NCBI GenBank assembly: GCA_913056255.1
Contig: CAJXLN010000003.1
Coordinates: 30,727 to 94,726, forward strand
DNA: 64,000 nucleotides
Direction: 5' to 3'
DNA from: an uncultured Thermotogae bacterium
Lineage (GTDB): Bacteria > Thermotogota > Thermotogae > Mesoaciditogales > Mesoaciditogaceae
A program made the translations under genes and the position numbers. This document shows, in pieces, positions 25,999 to 35,041 of the stretch. Every line of letters begins with the position of its first letter. Position 1 is the stretch's first letter. The notes beneath the pieces are model-generated. The model was given only the letters and a program-made list of their open reading frames with translations, did no database searches and was not told where the DNA came from.

Positions 25999-27363
25999 TT
26001 AGGTTTTGGCTATCAAGGCCGTTATATCATCGTGTTGTTCAGCGTCATGTGAAAAATCCGCCACGTTTTTCATAAGCATATCAAGCATATCATGTGGCGA
26101 AAGGTCACTGAAATTTTTTGCAAACTCAATGAGCCTATCAAGACCGTACTCTTCCTCATTTAGGTTTCTTGCCTCTGCAATTCCATCTGTGTATACAATA
26201 AGCATGTCATTGGGTTTAACACTGATCCTTTCTGTTTTGTACATCCCCGGCGTATCCATAATGCCAAATGGAATAACGTTAGAACCGAGAAAACGTGATT
26301 TCTTTTCGCTTACGTGAATTATCGGATCGTGACCAGCATTTACGTATTCAAAAGTTTGAGATTTCGGATCAAAAATCCCAATGACAGCTGTAACAAATCT
26401 ATCTTCGGATATGTCAGATGATATCAAATGGTTCAAAGAATTGGAAAGTTCTTCAAGGTTCTTGCTGCTCCGAACGATGCCCTTGAGATAACTTCTGAAT
26501 GAACTCATTATTATAGCCGCGGGAACACCTTTCCCAGAAACATCTGCCACTGTTATAAAGAGTTTTCCATCCAATTCAAAGGCATCGTAGTAATCGCCTC
26601 CAACATCGTGGGCTGGTATTGACACTCCTGCCACGTCGAAATTTTTTGGAAAAACTTTTGGAAAAAGGCTTTGTTGAATATCGTAAGCAATCGAAAGTTC
26701 TTTCTGAATCGTGGCTCGTTTCAATTCCATTTTGAAATACTTGTAATTGCTGAAGGCAATTCTCAATTGTTTTGCCGCGGATTCAACCAATTTTCTATCT
26801 GCAGCGCTGTAAAAAGGTCCGTTCTTTTTTCCAACACACAAGAATGCACCGTAAAACTCATCCTTCGATTCGATGGGAATTGCCATAAGTGGAATTTTTT
26901 CATCTAAAACGACTTTGTGAGAAGCGCTCAACATGTAAGAGTTAAAAAAGGCTCGAGAAGTTTTTGTGCCAGTTTTACTGAATTCTTTAACCTTACCATT
27001 TTCAAGCGTGAAAAGCACGACCTCTTCAGAGGGTACGTTACTTTGAATTATGTCTATCACTTCTTCCGCAACGTCAAACGGATTCACACTTTTTGACAAC
27101 ACGTCCGTTATTTCCAAAAGGCTTGAGAGAAGATCGTAAGTGTTCGAGATCTCCTCTAAATTCGCTTCCATCATGAGCGAGGTGTCTTCAATTTCCTGTC
27201 GATATTTTTGAACGCTGCTCATCAACCTTTCGAACATATTGGCAATGGTTTCGACCGTTACTTCATCACTGTCCAGATCGACATTTTTTCCAATGATTTG
27301 CTTGTAATGTTTGGAAATGAGCCTGTAAAGTTTTTTCAGTTCATCGTTTTCTTGCAAGCTCAT
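25999..27363 (-). CDS. GAF/PP2C (SpoIIE-type) serine phosphatase, response-regulator partner
   Basis: 454 residues in three parts: an N-terminal helical/coiled-coil region (to ~95), a GAF-like sensory domain (~95-215), and a SpoIIE-type PP2C phosphatase domain with metal-binding GGDYYDAFEL, DVSGKGVPAA, NAGHDP, VYTDGI and HDDITALI at the C-terminus. RsbU/SpoIIE-like phosphatases act on anti-sigma-factor antagonists or similar serine phosphoproteins. No antagonist/anti-sigma pair lies nearby. ATG at 27363 with TGGAGG overlaps the upstream receiver gene by 23 bases, so both form a likely signalling pair. Confidence 0.9.
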   Translation of the reverse strand: MSLQENDELKKLYRLISKHYKQIIGKNVDLDSDEVTVETIANMFERLMSSVQKYRQEIEDTSLMMEANLEEISNTYDLLSSLLEITDVLSKSVNPFDVAEEVIDIIQSNVPSEEVVLFTLENGKVKEFSKTGTKTSRAFFNSYMLSASHKVVLDEKIPLMAIPIESKDEFYGAFLCVGKKNGPFYSAADRKLVESAAKQLRIAFSNYKYFKMELKRATIQKELSIAYDIQQSLFPKVFPKNFDVAGVSIPAHDVGGDYYDAFELDGKLFITVADVSGKGVPAAIIMSSFRSYLKGIVRSSKNLEELSNSLNHLISSDISEDRFVTAVIGIFDPKSQTFEYVNAGHDPIIHVSEKKSRFLGSNVIPFGIMDTPGMYKTERISVKPNDMLIVYTDGIAEARNLNEEEYGLDRLIEFAKNFSDLSPHDMLDMLMKNVADFSHDAEQHDDITALIAKT

Positions 27364-27709
27364 TAACGGCCTCCACTAAATTTTTAGGACTAAAAGGCTT
27401 CGTAAGAAACATATCTGCTCCCAATTTCATGGCATGTTTTGCATCATCGTCACCGCCTTTTGCAGTTAACATTATAACCTTTATATTTGAAAGTTCTAGA
27501 TTCTCATGCATCTTCGTTAAAACTCCAAATCCATCGAGATTTGGCATCATAACATCAAGAACGACGACCTGGGGCTTAATTTCTTTCATTTTTTCCAATC
27601 CATCCAATCCATCCACAGCTTCGTATACCTCAAAACCAGCGCGCTTCAGATTAAATTCCGTTATTCTTCTCAAGACATCCGAATCATCTACTACCAATAC
27701 TTTGATCAA
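27341..27709 (-). CDS. Single-domain response regulator receiver
   Basis: CheY-like receiver of 122 residues with no output domain. Acidic pocket DD at residues 8-9, phospho-acceptor Asp52 in VVLDVMMPNLDG, Thr in MLTAKGGDD and Lys in LTKPFSP. TTG at 27709 follows GGAGGTG. Overlaps the downstream PP2C phosphatase gene, so the phosphorylated receiver probably controls that phosphatase; this is inferred from gene order only. Overlaps the upstream gene by 26 bases. Confidence 0.92.
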   Translation of the reverse strand: MIKVLVVDDSDVLRRITEFNLKRAGFEVYEAVDGLDGLEKMKEIKPQVVVLDVMMPNLDGFGVLTKMHENLELSNIKVIMLTAKGGDDDAKHAMKLGADMFLTKPFSPKNLVEAVNELARKR

Positions 27710-28238
27710 TTTGCACCTCCGAAAGCAGTGCTTTGCTTCTCAATGTAAGATACTGTCCAAATTCCCCGTTTTTAGGGACAGACGAGTTGAATGGTTTGTA
27801 GAGTTCGACTATCCATACATCGTTTACCTTCAATGCCTTATCGATCATGTTCGATGGTGGAACCGTCTTGAACAACAATTTGAACTCATACCCACTTAGT
27901 GCCTTTGAAAGTTTAAAAGTTTTAGGCATCTCTTCAAAACTCGAAATCTCAAATCCTCTTGGAGATACTGAATTCACAAGATTTATGAAATCCAATTCTT
28001 GAATGCTGGAAAGACGATCGCTCGACGCCACAAATAGCCCTGAGAGATCTATTATACCTGTCGGTAGCGCTTGGCCAAAGGACAACTTCATCCTTTGGTG
28101 AAACCCTTGAGTTTGCTCAAAGTGCACACCGGTTCGCCTTAAAACTCTTTCTATCATGGCCGTTGTTTCAAGATGAGATAGATATCTCAAAAGTCCGTAT
28201 CGTTTGTAATGAAAAAGATATTTTTTAATTTCACTCAA
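27684..28238 (-). CDS. TIGR03936-family radical-SAM-linked protein
   Basis: 184-residue protein of the TIGR03936/DUF2344 family, marked by YGLLRYLSHLETTAMIER at the N-terminus and QGFHQRMKLSFGQALPTGI. Members almost always sit next to, or are fused with, a large B12-binding radical-SAM protein, as here. Biochemical role unknown. Its ATG overlaps the stop of the partner gene by 4 bases. Confidence 0.85.
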   Translation of the reverse strand: MSEIKKYLFHYKRYGLLRYLSHLETTAMIERVLRRTGVHFEQTQGFHQRMKLSFGQALPTGIIDLSGLFVASSDRLSSIQELDFINLVNSVSPRGFEISSFEEMPKTFKLSKALSGYEFKLLFKTVPPSNMIDKALKVNDVWIVELYKPFNSSVPKNGEFGQYLTLRSKALLSEVQIDQSIGSR

Positions 28239-29983
28239 ATCGCATCACCTTCAATTGGCTTTGGGGCTATTCTTCCCTTCAGTACATTTCTAACATCAAA
28301 ATTCATACAAACTCCACATCTTGTACATCCTTTTCTACAGTCTGAAGTGAGAATTCCCTTTAATGCACGCTCATACTCTGACCATAAATATCCTTTGGAT
28401 ATCCCAACATCGATGAAATCCCATGGGAATTCGTACTCTATGTCCTTCGCTGACATGATTTCTTCGACATTTATACCACTCTCTTCAAAGACTTCAAACC
28501 ATTCGTTAGGCTTGAACATCTCATTCCAATCGGAAAAGATAAGATTTCGCTTTTCTGCCATTTCAATAACCTTGGACATGTTTTCGCCACCTCTTGATAA
28601 TATACCTTCAATCAGAGCTTTCCTAGGATCTGTGAAATTGATTTTGGCAAATCTCCTCGCCCAACTTATGAGTTTGAATCTTCTTTGCGCCTCTTCGGGT
28701 TTTATTTGCTCGGAGAATTGAAAAGGTGTGTGAGCTTTAGGAACGAAGACACCAAGGGTGGCTGAAACATTTCCGAATCCCATCTTCTTGACATTCTTGA
28801 GCATTTCACCGATCTCCATTACATCTTCATCGGTTTCCGTTGGAAGACCAATCATGAAGTACAACTTCACTCTTTTCCAACCAAATTTCCTTGCGTGTTC
28901 TAAAGCATCAAATATTTCTTTCTCGTTTATTCCTTTGTTTATGACGTCTCTGAGTCTTTGACTTCCGGCTTCCGGCGCGAGTGTGATTCCACTTTTTCTT
29001 ACACTACTTACAGCATTGGCAAGTTTCACACTGAAAGCATCAACACGTGTGGAAGGTATTGAAACCGAAACATCGTTCAAGTTCTTGAGAAGAGATATGA
29101 TCTCGTTAATTTGGGAGTGATCTGCGCTACTTAGAGAAAGAAGGCCGATCTCCTCATGACCTGTGAGATGTGCTATGTCATTCGCAATGTCGTAGATCTC
29201 TTCGGCACTTCTCTCTCTGACGGGTCTGTATATCATTCCTGCCTGACAAAAGCGACAACCATGTGTGCATCCTCTGAGAATCTCCACAACGCCCCGATTG
29301 TGAACCACATCGGTATACGGAACGATCTGCGCACGTGGCGCTTTTCCCATTTCGGATATGATCCTTCTCGAAACTCCATCATTGTATTCAGGAACATAAA
29401 CACCGTTGATCGTGGAAAGCTTTCTCAGCTTTTCTTCTCGTGTTCCAGCTTTCACCGCGTCGAGCATTTCCAAAATCGCTTCTTCTCCATCTCCAACCAG
29501 AAATGCGTCTATGAAATTTTTCATTGGAGTGAGGTTAACGGTACACGGACCACCAGCAATGATTATCGGATCGGAATCTGACCTTTCTGAATTGTGTAAG
29601 GGTATATCACTTAACCTCAAAGCCCTTAAAACATTTGTGTATGACATTTCGTACTGCAAAGTGAACCCAACGACATCAAATTCCCTCAAAGGTCTGTAAC
29701 TTTCATAAGAATACAGCGGAATTGAGTTTTCCCTCATCAATTCCTGCATATCCATCCACGGTAAATACGATCGCTCACAGCTGGCAAAGTCAGATGAATT
29801 CACGATGTCGTACAATATGTGTAATCCAAAATGAGACATTCCAATATCGTAAAGATCCGGAAAGACAAGGCACAATCGCACATCAGCGTTTTTCTTATAA
29901 ATGGCGTTGTATTCATTTCCTATATACCTGCTTGGTTTTCGAACCCTGTCGAGTATGCTAACAAGATTTTTGAGTACGTTCAA
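28235..29983 (-). CDS. B12-binding-domain radical SAM protein, TIGR03960 type
   Basis: 582 residues. An N-terminal cobalamin-binding-like region holds LCLVFPDLYDIGMSHFGL; the radical-SAM cluster motif is GCTHGCRFCQAG (CxxxCxxC) near residue 240, with EIGLLSLSSADHSQI and LAPEAGSQRLR following. A C-terminal cysteine set (CRKGCTRCGVC) could hold a second cluster. Function of this conserved family is unknown. TTG at 29983 follows AAGGAGG. Paired with the TIGR03936 gene, always co-occurring in many bacteria. Confidence 0.87.
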   Translation of the reverse strand: MNVLKNLVSILDRVRKPSRYIGNEYNAIYKKNADVRLCLVFPDLYDIGMSHFGLHILYDIVNSSDFASCERSYLPWMDMQELMRENSIPLYSYESYRPLREFDVVGFTLQYEMSYTNVLRALRLSDIPLHNSERSDSDPIIIAGGPCTVNLTPMKNFIDAFLVGDGEEAILEMLDAVKAGTREEKLRKLSTINGVYVPEYNDGVSRRIISEMGKAPRAQIVPYTDVVHNRGVVEILRGCTHGCRFCQAGMIYRPVRERSAEEIYDIANDIAHLTGHEEIGLLSLSSADHSQINEIISLLKNLNDVSVSIPSTRVDAFSVKLANAVSSVRKSGITLAPEAGSQRLRDVINKGINEKEIFDALEHARKFGWKRVKLYFMIGLPTETDEDVMEIGEMLKNVKKMGFGNVSATLGVFVPKAHTPFQFSEQIKPEEAQRRFKLISWARRFAKINFTDPRKALIEGILSRGGENMSKVIEMAEKRNLIFSDWNEMFKPNEWFEVFEESGINVEEIMSAKDIEYEFPWDFIDVGISKGYLWSEYERALKGILTSDCRKGCTRCGVCMNFDVRNVLKGRIAPKPIEGDAI

Positions 29984-30079
29984 ATATTTTCCTCCTTGAA
30001 AATCTAACTTTCTTCGCGTTTCAGAACTTGATGGCTTGAGAATAACTGTTTATAAATTCTTCTTTTTTGAAGGAAAGAT

Positions 30080-31489
30080 TTAGTGGTCCAAGTGTGAAGC
30101 CGCTGATTTTCGCTTCAAGCTCAACAACTTCCAAATTTCCCATTTCAATCGCTTCCCATTTTTTGTCATTATATCACGCAAATCGGCGAACATCTTCTTT
30201 TTTTCGTCTTTGATGAGATCACGACGAATGGGATGAGTTAAAGCTATTTTTCGAAGTATTCCACTCCCTATAAAAAGAAACAAAGCTCCTACGCTAAAAG
30301 CCACAAAATATCCAAACCTCAAAGCGACATACCCTGCTACGAAAGAAGATGAAATCGCTCCAAGATTGATCACCATGTTGAATAAACCTATGATCTTTCC
30401 CCTGTTTTCAGGTAAGGCAAGAGCAGTTACTTGAACTGTTGCAGGTATGTAGAAGAAGGGCCATGTAAACCCAATGATCATGAAAAAAGCTATTGTAAGC
30501 CAAATCCCAAAAAGATCTTGGCCGAACAACCCAATGAAGGCGATCAGAATAAACATGGAAATCCTTATCCATATTACAACGCCCATGATTGACATATCCC
30601 TGAATCTCGACATTGCTCGATTAGTAAAAAGATATGCTATGTTCGTGAAAATACTTCCAAATCCGTAAATCACAAAAATAAACCCATTTGGTATTCCAAG
30701 GACATTTCTGAGGAAGATCGGAAAAGGCGTGAAGAACATGTTGGCTCCAAAAAATATCGTGAACAGTCCCAACATGTAACGTTTAGTTTCAGGCTTGAAA
30801 TTAGAAGCCTTGAATGGAGAAATAACATTGTGTGGTAACGACATGATGTTTCCAGCAAGCGAATGTACATTTATTCTGAAACGTCTTGAAACATGACCAA
30901 TATTCTTCGATTTTCTTTTCAAATAAACGGCAGCGAAGGCAGCTGATATTCCAAATAAGAGTGCGACAATTGCAAAAATCCATCTCATTTTCTCGGCATC
31001 TTCGTTTAAAAATGGCAGAGTCAGCGTTAACCATCCACCACCTCCAAATATCCCTATGGTGGTGCCAACGCTGTTGAACATGTTTAAAACATTCACTTCT
31101 TTTCTCTGTGTCTCGTTGTCAAATTTTTTATTTAGATAGGTTATGATGGCTGGACTCGTCATTGAAAGGAAAAAGCCCATTGCTAAAGAAAGCATGTAAT
31201 ACAATGTAATGTAGTGCGATTGCCACATGAATATGGAGATTATGGAATCCATCGAGGCACTTACGAAAACAGTTGCAAAAAAATATGGGTATTTGTCTAA
31301 AAATATCCCCGTGAAGAGCGATCCGATGAGACTACCGCAAGAAAACATTCCCATGGTAAGACTTGCGCTGGCCACATTTCCTCCCAAGACAGTGACTACA
31401 AACAAACTTATAACAAGACTTGCCATTCCGTATGCTGCCCCTTGGAACCCAAATGAAAAGTACCATTTTCTTAGACTTTTGATCATCAT
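30080..31489 (-). CDS. Major facilitator superfamily transporter
   Basis: 469 residues with about 12 hydrophobic helices and the two-half MFS organisation. The helix 2-3 loop GIFLDKYPYFFAT corresponds to MFS motif A (with the usual G-x3-D-x-x-G/R altered), and the mid-protein loop is basic (KRKSKNIGHVSRRFR). Substrate is unknown; sequence alone does not separate drug, sugar or peptide carriers. The C-terminal ~45 residues are basic and cytoplasmic. Starts ATG near 31489 with AGGAG. Ends before the gene-free region that holds the RAYT remnant. Confidence 0.85.
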   Translation of the reverse strand: MMIKSLRKWYFSFGFQGAAYGMASLVISLFVVTVLGGNVASASLTMGMFSCGSLIGSLFTGIFLDKYPYFFATVFVSASMDSIISIFMWQSHYITLYYMLSLAMGFFLSMTSPAIITYLNKKFDNETQRKEVNVLNMFNSVGTTIGIFGGGGWLTLTLPFLNEDAEKMRWIFAIVALLFGISAAFAAVYLKRKSKNIGHVSRRFRINVHSLAGNIMSLPHNVISPFKASNFKPETKRYMLGLFTIFFGANMFFTPFPIFLRNVLGIPNGFIFVIYGFGSIFTNIAYLFTNRAMSRFRDMSIMGVVIWIRISMFILIAFIGLFGQDLFGIWLTIAFFMIIGFTWPFFYIPATVQVTALALPENRGKIIGLFNMVINLGAISSSFVAGYVALRFGYFVAFSVGALFLFIGSGILRKIALTHPIRRDLIKDEKKKMFADLRDIMTKNGKRLKWEIWKLLSLKRKSAASHLDH

Positions 31490-31547
31490 GAACTCTCCTA
31501 TTTTAAAATTCCAATGATTTTACATCAAATTCAATGAAGTTAAAGTT

Positions 31548-31862
31548 AAACATATATATCAATTACAAGAAGCAATTACAAGAGGGGTCAGGAAAGAAAA
31601 GATGCTTGAAAACGATAAAGATAGAAAAGCATTTTTGAAGATATTGAGTATGGCGGCAAAAAGATACAACTGGATCATTCACGCTTATTGTCTAATGGAT
31701 GATCATCGTCATCTCATGGTGGAAACGCCCAATGGTAATCTTTCCTTGGGGATGAAACAATTTAAGAGAAGTTTACACGCAGAAATTCAACAGGATGTAC
31801 AACACGCTACGTCATCTATTTCAAAAAATCCTAATGTGCGTGAATGTAACAAGGAATGTTAA
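31548..31862 (+). pseudogene. Degenerate REP-associated (Y1) transposase
   Basis: Frame from 31602 reads NDKDRKAFLKIL, then WIIHAYCLMDDHRHLMVETP and NLSLGMKQFKRSLHAE. These match the Y1_Tnp/RAYT pattern (D-x-x-R-x-x-F, HAYxLMxNHxHL, TPxGNLSxxM). Upstream in frame TRGVRKEKM matches the usual xRGNRRExI start, but no usable start codon precedes it. After residue ~60 the sequence departs from the family; the tail KNPNVRE looks like RYVxxNPVRA in another frame. So a frameshift and an internal deletion are likely. Normal RAYT proteins are ~150-250 residues. It no longer encodes a full enzyme; the second His of the HUH reads HRH. Confidence 0.75.
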
Positions 31863-32151
31863 GATCAGACTTAGTGTTCTTTGACAAGCAATTTTATTAG
31901 AAAGATGGCTAAGGAATTTTTTCCGAAGCCTTATCAAGACCGAATCGCTCGTTTATCCATCTTTCAGTTCACATCGCGAAGCGATAGCCGAGACTTCGGG
32001 AGAGTAGAATAAAAAATCTTTGTTTTGACGGCAGCCAAGAAACGGTAGCCGTAAAGTTGAGAACGATAATATTTGAGAGTTAAAGGTATCGTGATTATTT
32101 AAGGATAGGTTCTAAGAGACGCAACACCGTTTGAAAATAAAAATGATGGCA
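31863..32151. repeat. Repeat-bearing, gene-free tract next to the RAYT remnant
   Basis: No coding signal. It contains a 26-base sequence (31912-31937) that recurs with one mismatch at 63975-64000. Downstream are two small hairpins in tandem, TCGCGAAGCGA at 31974-31984 and CCGAGACTTCGG at 31988-31999, followed by GGAGAGTAG; then a pair ACGGC/GCCGT around 32018-32053. The combination with a RAYT remnant suggests a REP-like element. Whether these are real REP repeats depends on copies elsewhere in the genome. Confidence 0.5.
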
Positions 32152-32174
32152 TCGTACAAATCATTCAAGAGTGT

Positions 32175-32180
32175 TATAAT
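32175..32180 (+). promoter_or_regulatory. -10 of the tsaB operon
   Basis: Consensus TATAAT on the plus strand. It places the transcription start near 32187, which excludes any start codon at 32180 for tsaB. The -35 region is weak. Confidence 0.6.
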
Positions 32181-32209
32181 TGATTAATGACGTGGAAAGG
32201 ATGGTTCTT

Positions 32210-32839
32210 TTGAACTTACTCGCAATAGACACTTCTTCGAACTGGCTTAAAGTGGCAGTAGATGTTGATGGAGAAGTGCATTCATCGGTCCTGAGATCAA
32301 GAAGTCGCCATTCTGATCTTTTAATGGTTGAAGTAGATCACCTTTTAAAATCTGTTGGGATCACAACGAAGGATCTGAACGTGGTTGGATGTGTCATTGG
32401 GCCAGGCCATTTTACGGGGATAAGAAGTGGAATTGCCGCTGTAAAAGCGATATCTTTTGCCAATTCCATTCCGGTGGTTGGAATGACATATGCAGAATGT
32501 TTTCGGACGAAAGAGTCGATAATTCTGTTGAGAAGAGCTCGAAAGGGATGGGTGTACGTTTCAGAATACGATGGAAAATCCTGGACCTATTCTATGAATT
32601 CACTCGATTCTATTCCGGAACTCTTGAGTGGAAAAAAGGCAATATCTGAAGAAGAGATAAGAGGTACAAATGTTCAAATAAACGATGGACCGCTATTCAC
32701 AGGATTCGACATGCTCATGGCAATGGAAGATGCCTTCAAAGACAAGGCACACATCTACGATCATTTGAGTATCAAACCCTTTTACGTACAAAGACCCATT
32801 GCAGAAGAGAATTTGATGAAAAAAAAAGAGAGGCAATAA
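32210..32839 (+). CDS. tsaB: tRNA threonylcarbamoyladenosine biosynthesis protein TsaB
   Basis: Partner of TsaD in t6A37 tRNA modification. The protein starts NLLAIDTSSNWLKVAV and has SRHSDLLMVEVDHLL and VIGPGHFTGIRSGIAAVKAI, all TsaB signatures; about 209 residues. TTG at 32210 is chosen because AAAGGA is 8 bases upstream; the upstream in-frame TTG at 32180 would lie in the -10. It is catalytically inactive as a kinase, as usual for TsaB. First gene of an operon with the HEAT protein and mrp. Confidence 0.9.
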   Translation: MNLLAIDTSSNWLKVAVDVDGEVHSSVLRSRSRHSDLLMVEVDHLLKSVGITTKDLNVVGCVIGPGHFTGIRSGIAAVKAISFANSIPVVGMTYAECFRTKESIILLRRARKGWVYVSEYDGKSWTYSMNSLDSIPELLSGKKAISEEEIRGTNVQINDGPLFTGFDMLMAMEDAFKDKAHIYDHLSIKPFYVQRPIAEENLMKKKERQ

Positions 32840-32842
32840 TGA

Positions 32843-34144
32843 ATGAGAGAGAATCCGCGTAAAGCACTGAACAGGCTGAAGAGGAATCTGATCGAATCCG
32901 AGGTACAAAAGATTTCAGAGGGTTTGGACTCTTCAAATGCAATTGTAATAGCCACGACTCTTAATGAGTTAAAAAAGTTAAAAGATCCCCTTCATATGTA
33001 CCGAGCGAAGGAATTGCTTTCGCACGAATCCGATCTTGTAGTAACGGCTGCACTCAAATACCTTAATGCCATGAACCATCCAATTTCAGTTGAAGAAATG
33101 AAATCACTTCTAAAAAGATCAGTAAAAGTTAGAAAAGAAGCGGCAAAATCAATCAACCTTATAGGATTTGGTCAAGCCTGCAAATTACTTGGTGTTTTTC
33201 TTGGCGATGTATCTTCGGACGTGAGAATTTTTGCACTTCGCTCCATTTCGAAAATTGGATGTGACAGCCTGAGCGAAGAAGTGATGAAATTACTTGACAA
33301 TTCAGATTCAAAAGTCAAGCTCGAGTCGATCAAGACTCTTCTTGAATTAGGTGAGAATGTTGAAGACAAGAGGTTCGTTGACATGATTTTTAACGCATCA
33401 CTTCCAGATCGAATTCGACTTGCAGCTTTGAAACTGTACGTTTTAAACTTTGTAGAATCACTAAGTGTTCTGAAAAAAGCGGCTAATTCTTCTTACCCGC
33501 CACTTTCATCTGGGGCTCTTGAACTTATGGGAAACATGAAATGCGATGATGTTTGGGAAATCTTCAAATTGGTTCTCTCAAATCGTGGCAATCTTCCTTC
33601 TAAAATCTGTTCTGCCTTGAACGGAGCGCTTAAAAATTGCAGTGATAAGTTAGAGTTAGAAAAATTGGCCATTAATTATTTGGATCACCCTTCGTTAAAA
33701 GTGAGAATAGCAGCTTTTAGAGTCGTAATGACTTCGGATGGAGCTTACACTCTCGATGCCATTGAAGATTTTTTGAATTCTGGCGATCGGGATATGAAAG
33801 CAGTTGCCATTCCTTTCGTTTACAAATATCCATCTGAAGAAAACGTAGAGGCTGTAAAGCGCATATTGAAGGAAGGCGACGAAAAAACACTTGTACCAGC
33901 CCTGAAAGTTTTGAGGAGACTTGAACTAAAAGAGGAAGCGGTGAGAGATTACATCGACAAACGTTATCCTTCCAATGTAAGGATACAGGCGCTAAAAACG
34001 CTTGTTATGACTAAAGAAGTTACGGATGCAGAACTGGAAAATTACGTGGAATCGTACGATCTTTTGAAGTTCAGACTTGTAGCACTTGAAGGTCTCTCGA
34101 GAATTGCACCTGAAAAATTGTTAGAATTAGAGGAGAGGGTATAA
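32843..34144 (+). CDS. HEAT-repeat protein of unknown function
   Basis: 433 residues, almost entirely paired helices with the HEAT pattern, for example SSDVRIFALRSISKIG, SDSKVKLESIKTLLELG, SLKVRIAAFRVVMT and NVRIQALKTLVMT. No enzyme motif, no membrane segment. HEAT solenoids serve as protein- or DNA-binding scaffolds; the partner here is unknown. ATG at 32843 overlaps the end of the tsaB region by 3 bases' distance. The gene ends directly before mrp (no gap), suggesting they are co-translated. Confidence 0.8.
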   Translation: MRENPRKALNRLKRNLIESEVQKISEGLDSSNAIVIATTLNELKKLKDPLHMYRAKELLSHESDLVVTAALKYLNAMNHPISVEEMKSLLKRSVKVRKEAAKSINLIGFGQACKLLGVFLGDVSSDVRIFALRSISKIGCDSLSEEVMKLLDNSDSKVKLESIKTLLELGENVEDKRFVDMIFNASLPDRIRLAALKLYVLNFVESLSVLKKAANSSYPPLSSGALELMGNMKCDDVWEIFKLVLSNRGNLPSKICSALNGALKNCSDKLELEKLAINYLDHPSLKVRIAAFRVVMTSDGAYTLDAIEDFLNSGDRDMKAVAIPFVYKYPSEENVEAVKRILKEGDEKTLVPALKVLRRLELKEEAVRDYIDKRYPSNVRIQALKTLVMTKEVTDAELENYVESYDLLKFRLVALEGLSRIAPEKLLELEERV

Positions 34145-34936
34145 TTGAAAACAATAATGGTAATGAGTGGTAAAGGTGGAGTTGGAAAGTCCACGGTTGC
34201 GGTCAATCTCGCGATGGAACTTTCTCTCAATGGAAATAAAGTTGGACTACTCGACGTTGATATTCATGGCCCGAACGATCACATCATTCTCGGCGTCGAG
34301 GATTCTGAAATAATGACAGATGGTAAAAAATTCAAACCGGTTGAGATTGGAAATTTGAAGTTCATGACGATCGCTTTTGCGATTGATCGAAAAGATCCGG
34401 TGATATGGAGAGGCCCTCTGAAATCCAAGCTTATAGATCAATTCATACAAGATACCCTGTGGGGTGATTTGGACTATATGATCATTGATTTCCCACCGGG
34501 AAGTGGCGACGAGCCTCTCGAAGTTCTAAAGATTTACGAAAACAAGGTCAACAAAACTGGAAGTGAGAATGAAACTCTTTTTCACAACATTCAAGGGGCG
34601 GTAATCGTCACAACGGCGCAAAGAGTGGCGCTTGGTGATGTGGAAAAAATCATAAACTTTTTGAAAAAGATGAAAATTCCCATTATTGGACTCTGGGAGA
34701 ACATGTCATATTACACATGTCCTAATTGTGGGGCACGACATTATCTATTTGGGAAAAACACAGATGAACTTGCGAAAAAAACGAATATTGATGTGATTGC
34801 AAGAATTCCTTTGATCCCAGAGATAGGAGAGAAATTCGGGGCTGCTTTATTTTTAACAAGAAGTGAGGGTGATGTGAGAGAAGAATTTCAAAAAGCTGTC
34901 AATACGATCATGGAAAAATTGGATATTTCTTCATGA
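34145..34936 (+). CDS. mrp: Mrp/NBP35 family P-loop ATPase (Fe-S carrier)
   Basis: Walker A MSGKGGVGKSTVAVNLA at residue ~7, Walker B region DYMIIDFPPGSGDEPL and the CxxC pair in YYTCPNCGARHYLFG (about residues 195-198) that binds a bridging [4Fe-4S] cluster. 263 residues. Family members carry Fe-S clusters to client proteins. TTG at 34145 starts right after the HEAT gene stop. A SUF-type system is encoded at 41.4-43.1 kb. Confidence 0.92.
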   Translation: MKTIMVMSGKGGVGKSTVAVNLAMELSLNGNKVGLLDVDIHGPNDHIILGVEDSEIMTDGKKFKPVEIGNLKFMTIAFAIDRKDPVIWRGPLKSKLIDQFIQDTLWGDLDYMIIDFPPGSGDEPLEVLKIYENKVNKTGSENETLFHNIQGAVIVTTAQRVALGDVEKIINFLKKMKIPIIGLWENMSYYTCPNCGARHYLFGKNTDELAKKTNIDVIARIPLIPEIGEKFGAALFLTRSEGDVREEFQKAVNTIMEKLDISS

Positions 34937-35041
34937 TCAGAAATGCGACAAAAGTGGTGTACGCCAAAATGAACAACGATTTGTTTAACAGTAAACCTGT
35001 AGTTGAAAATAAGGTTAGTTCACTAAAGGGGGTAATCACTT

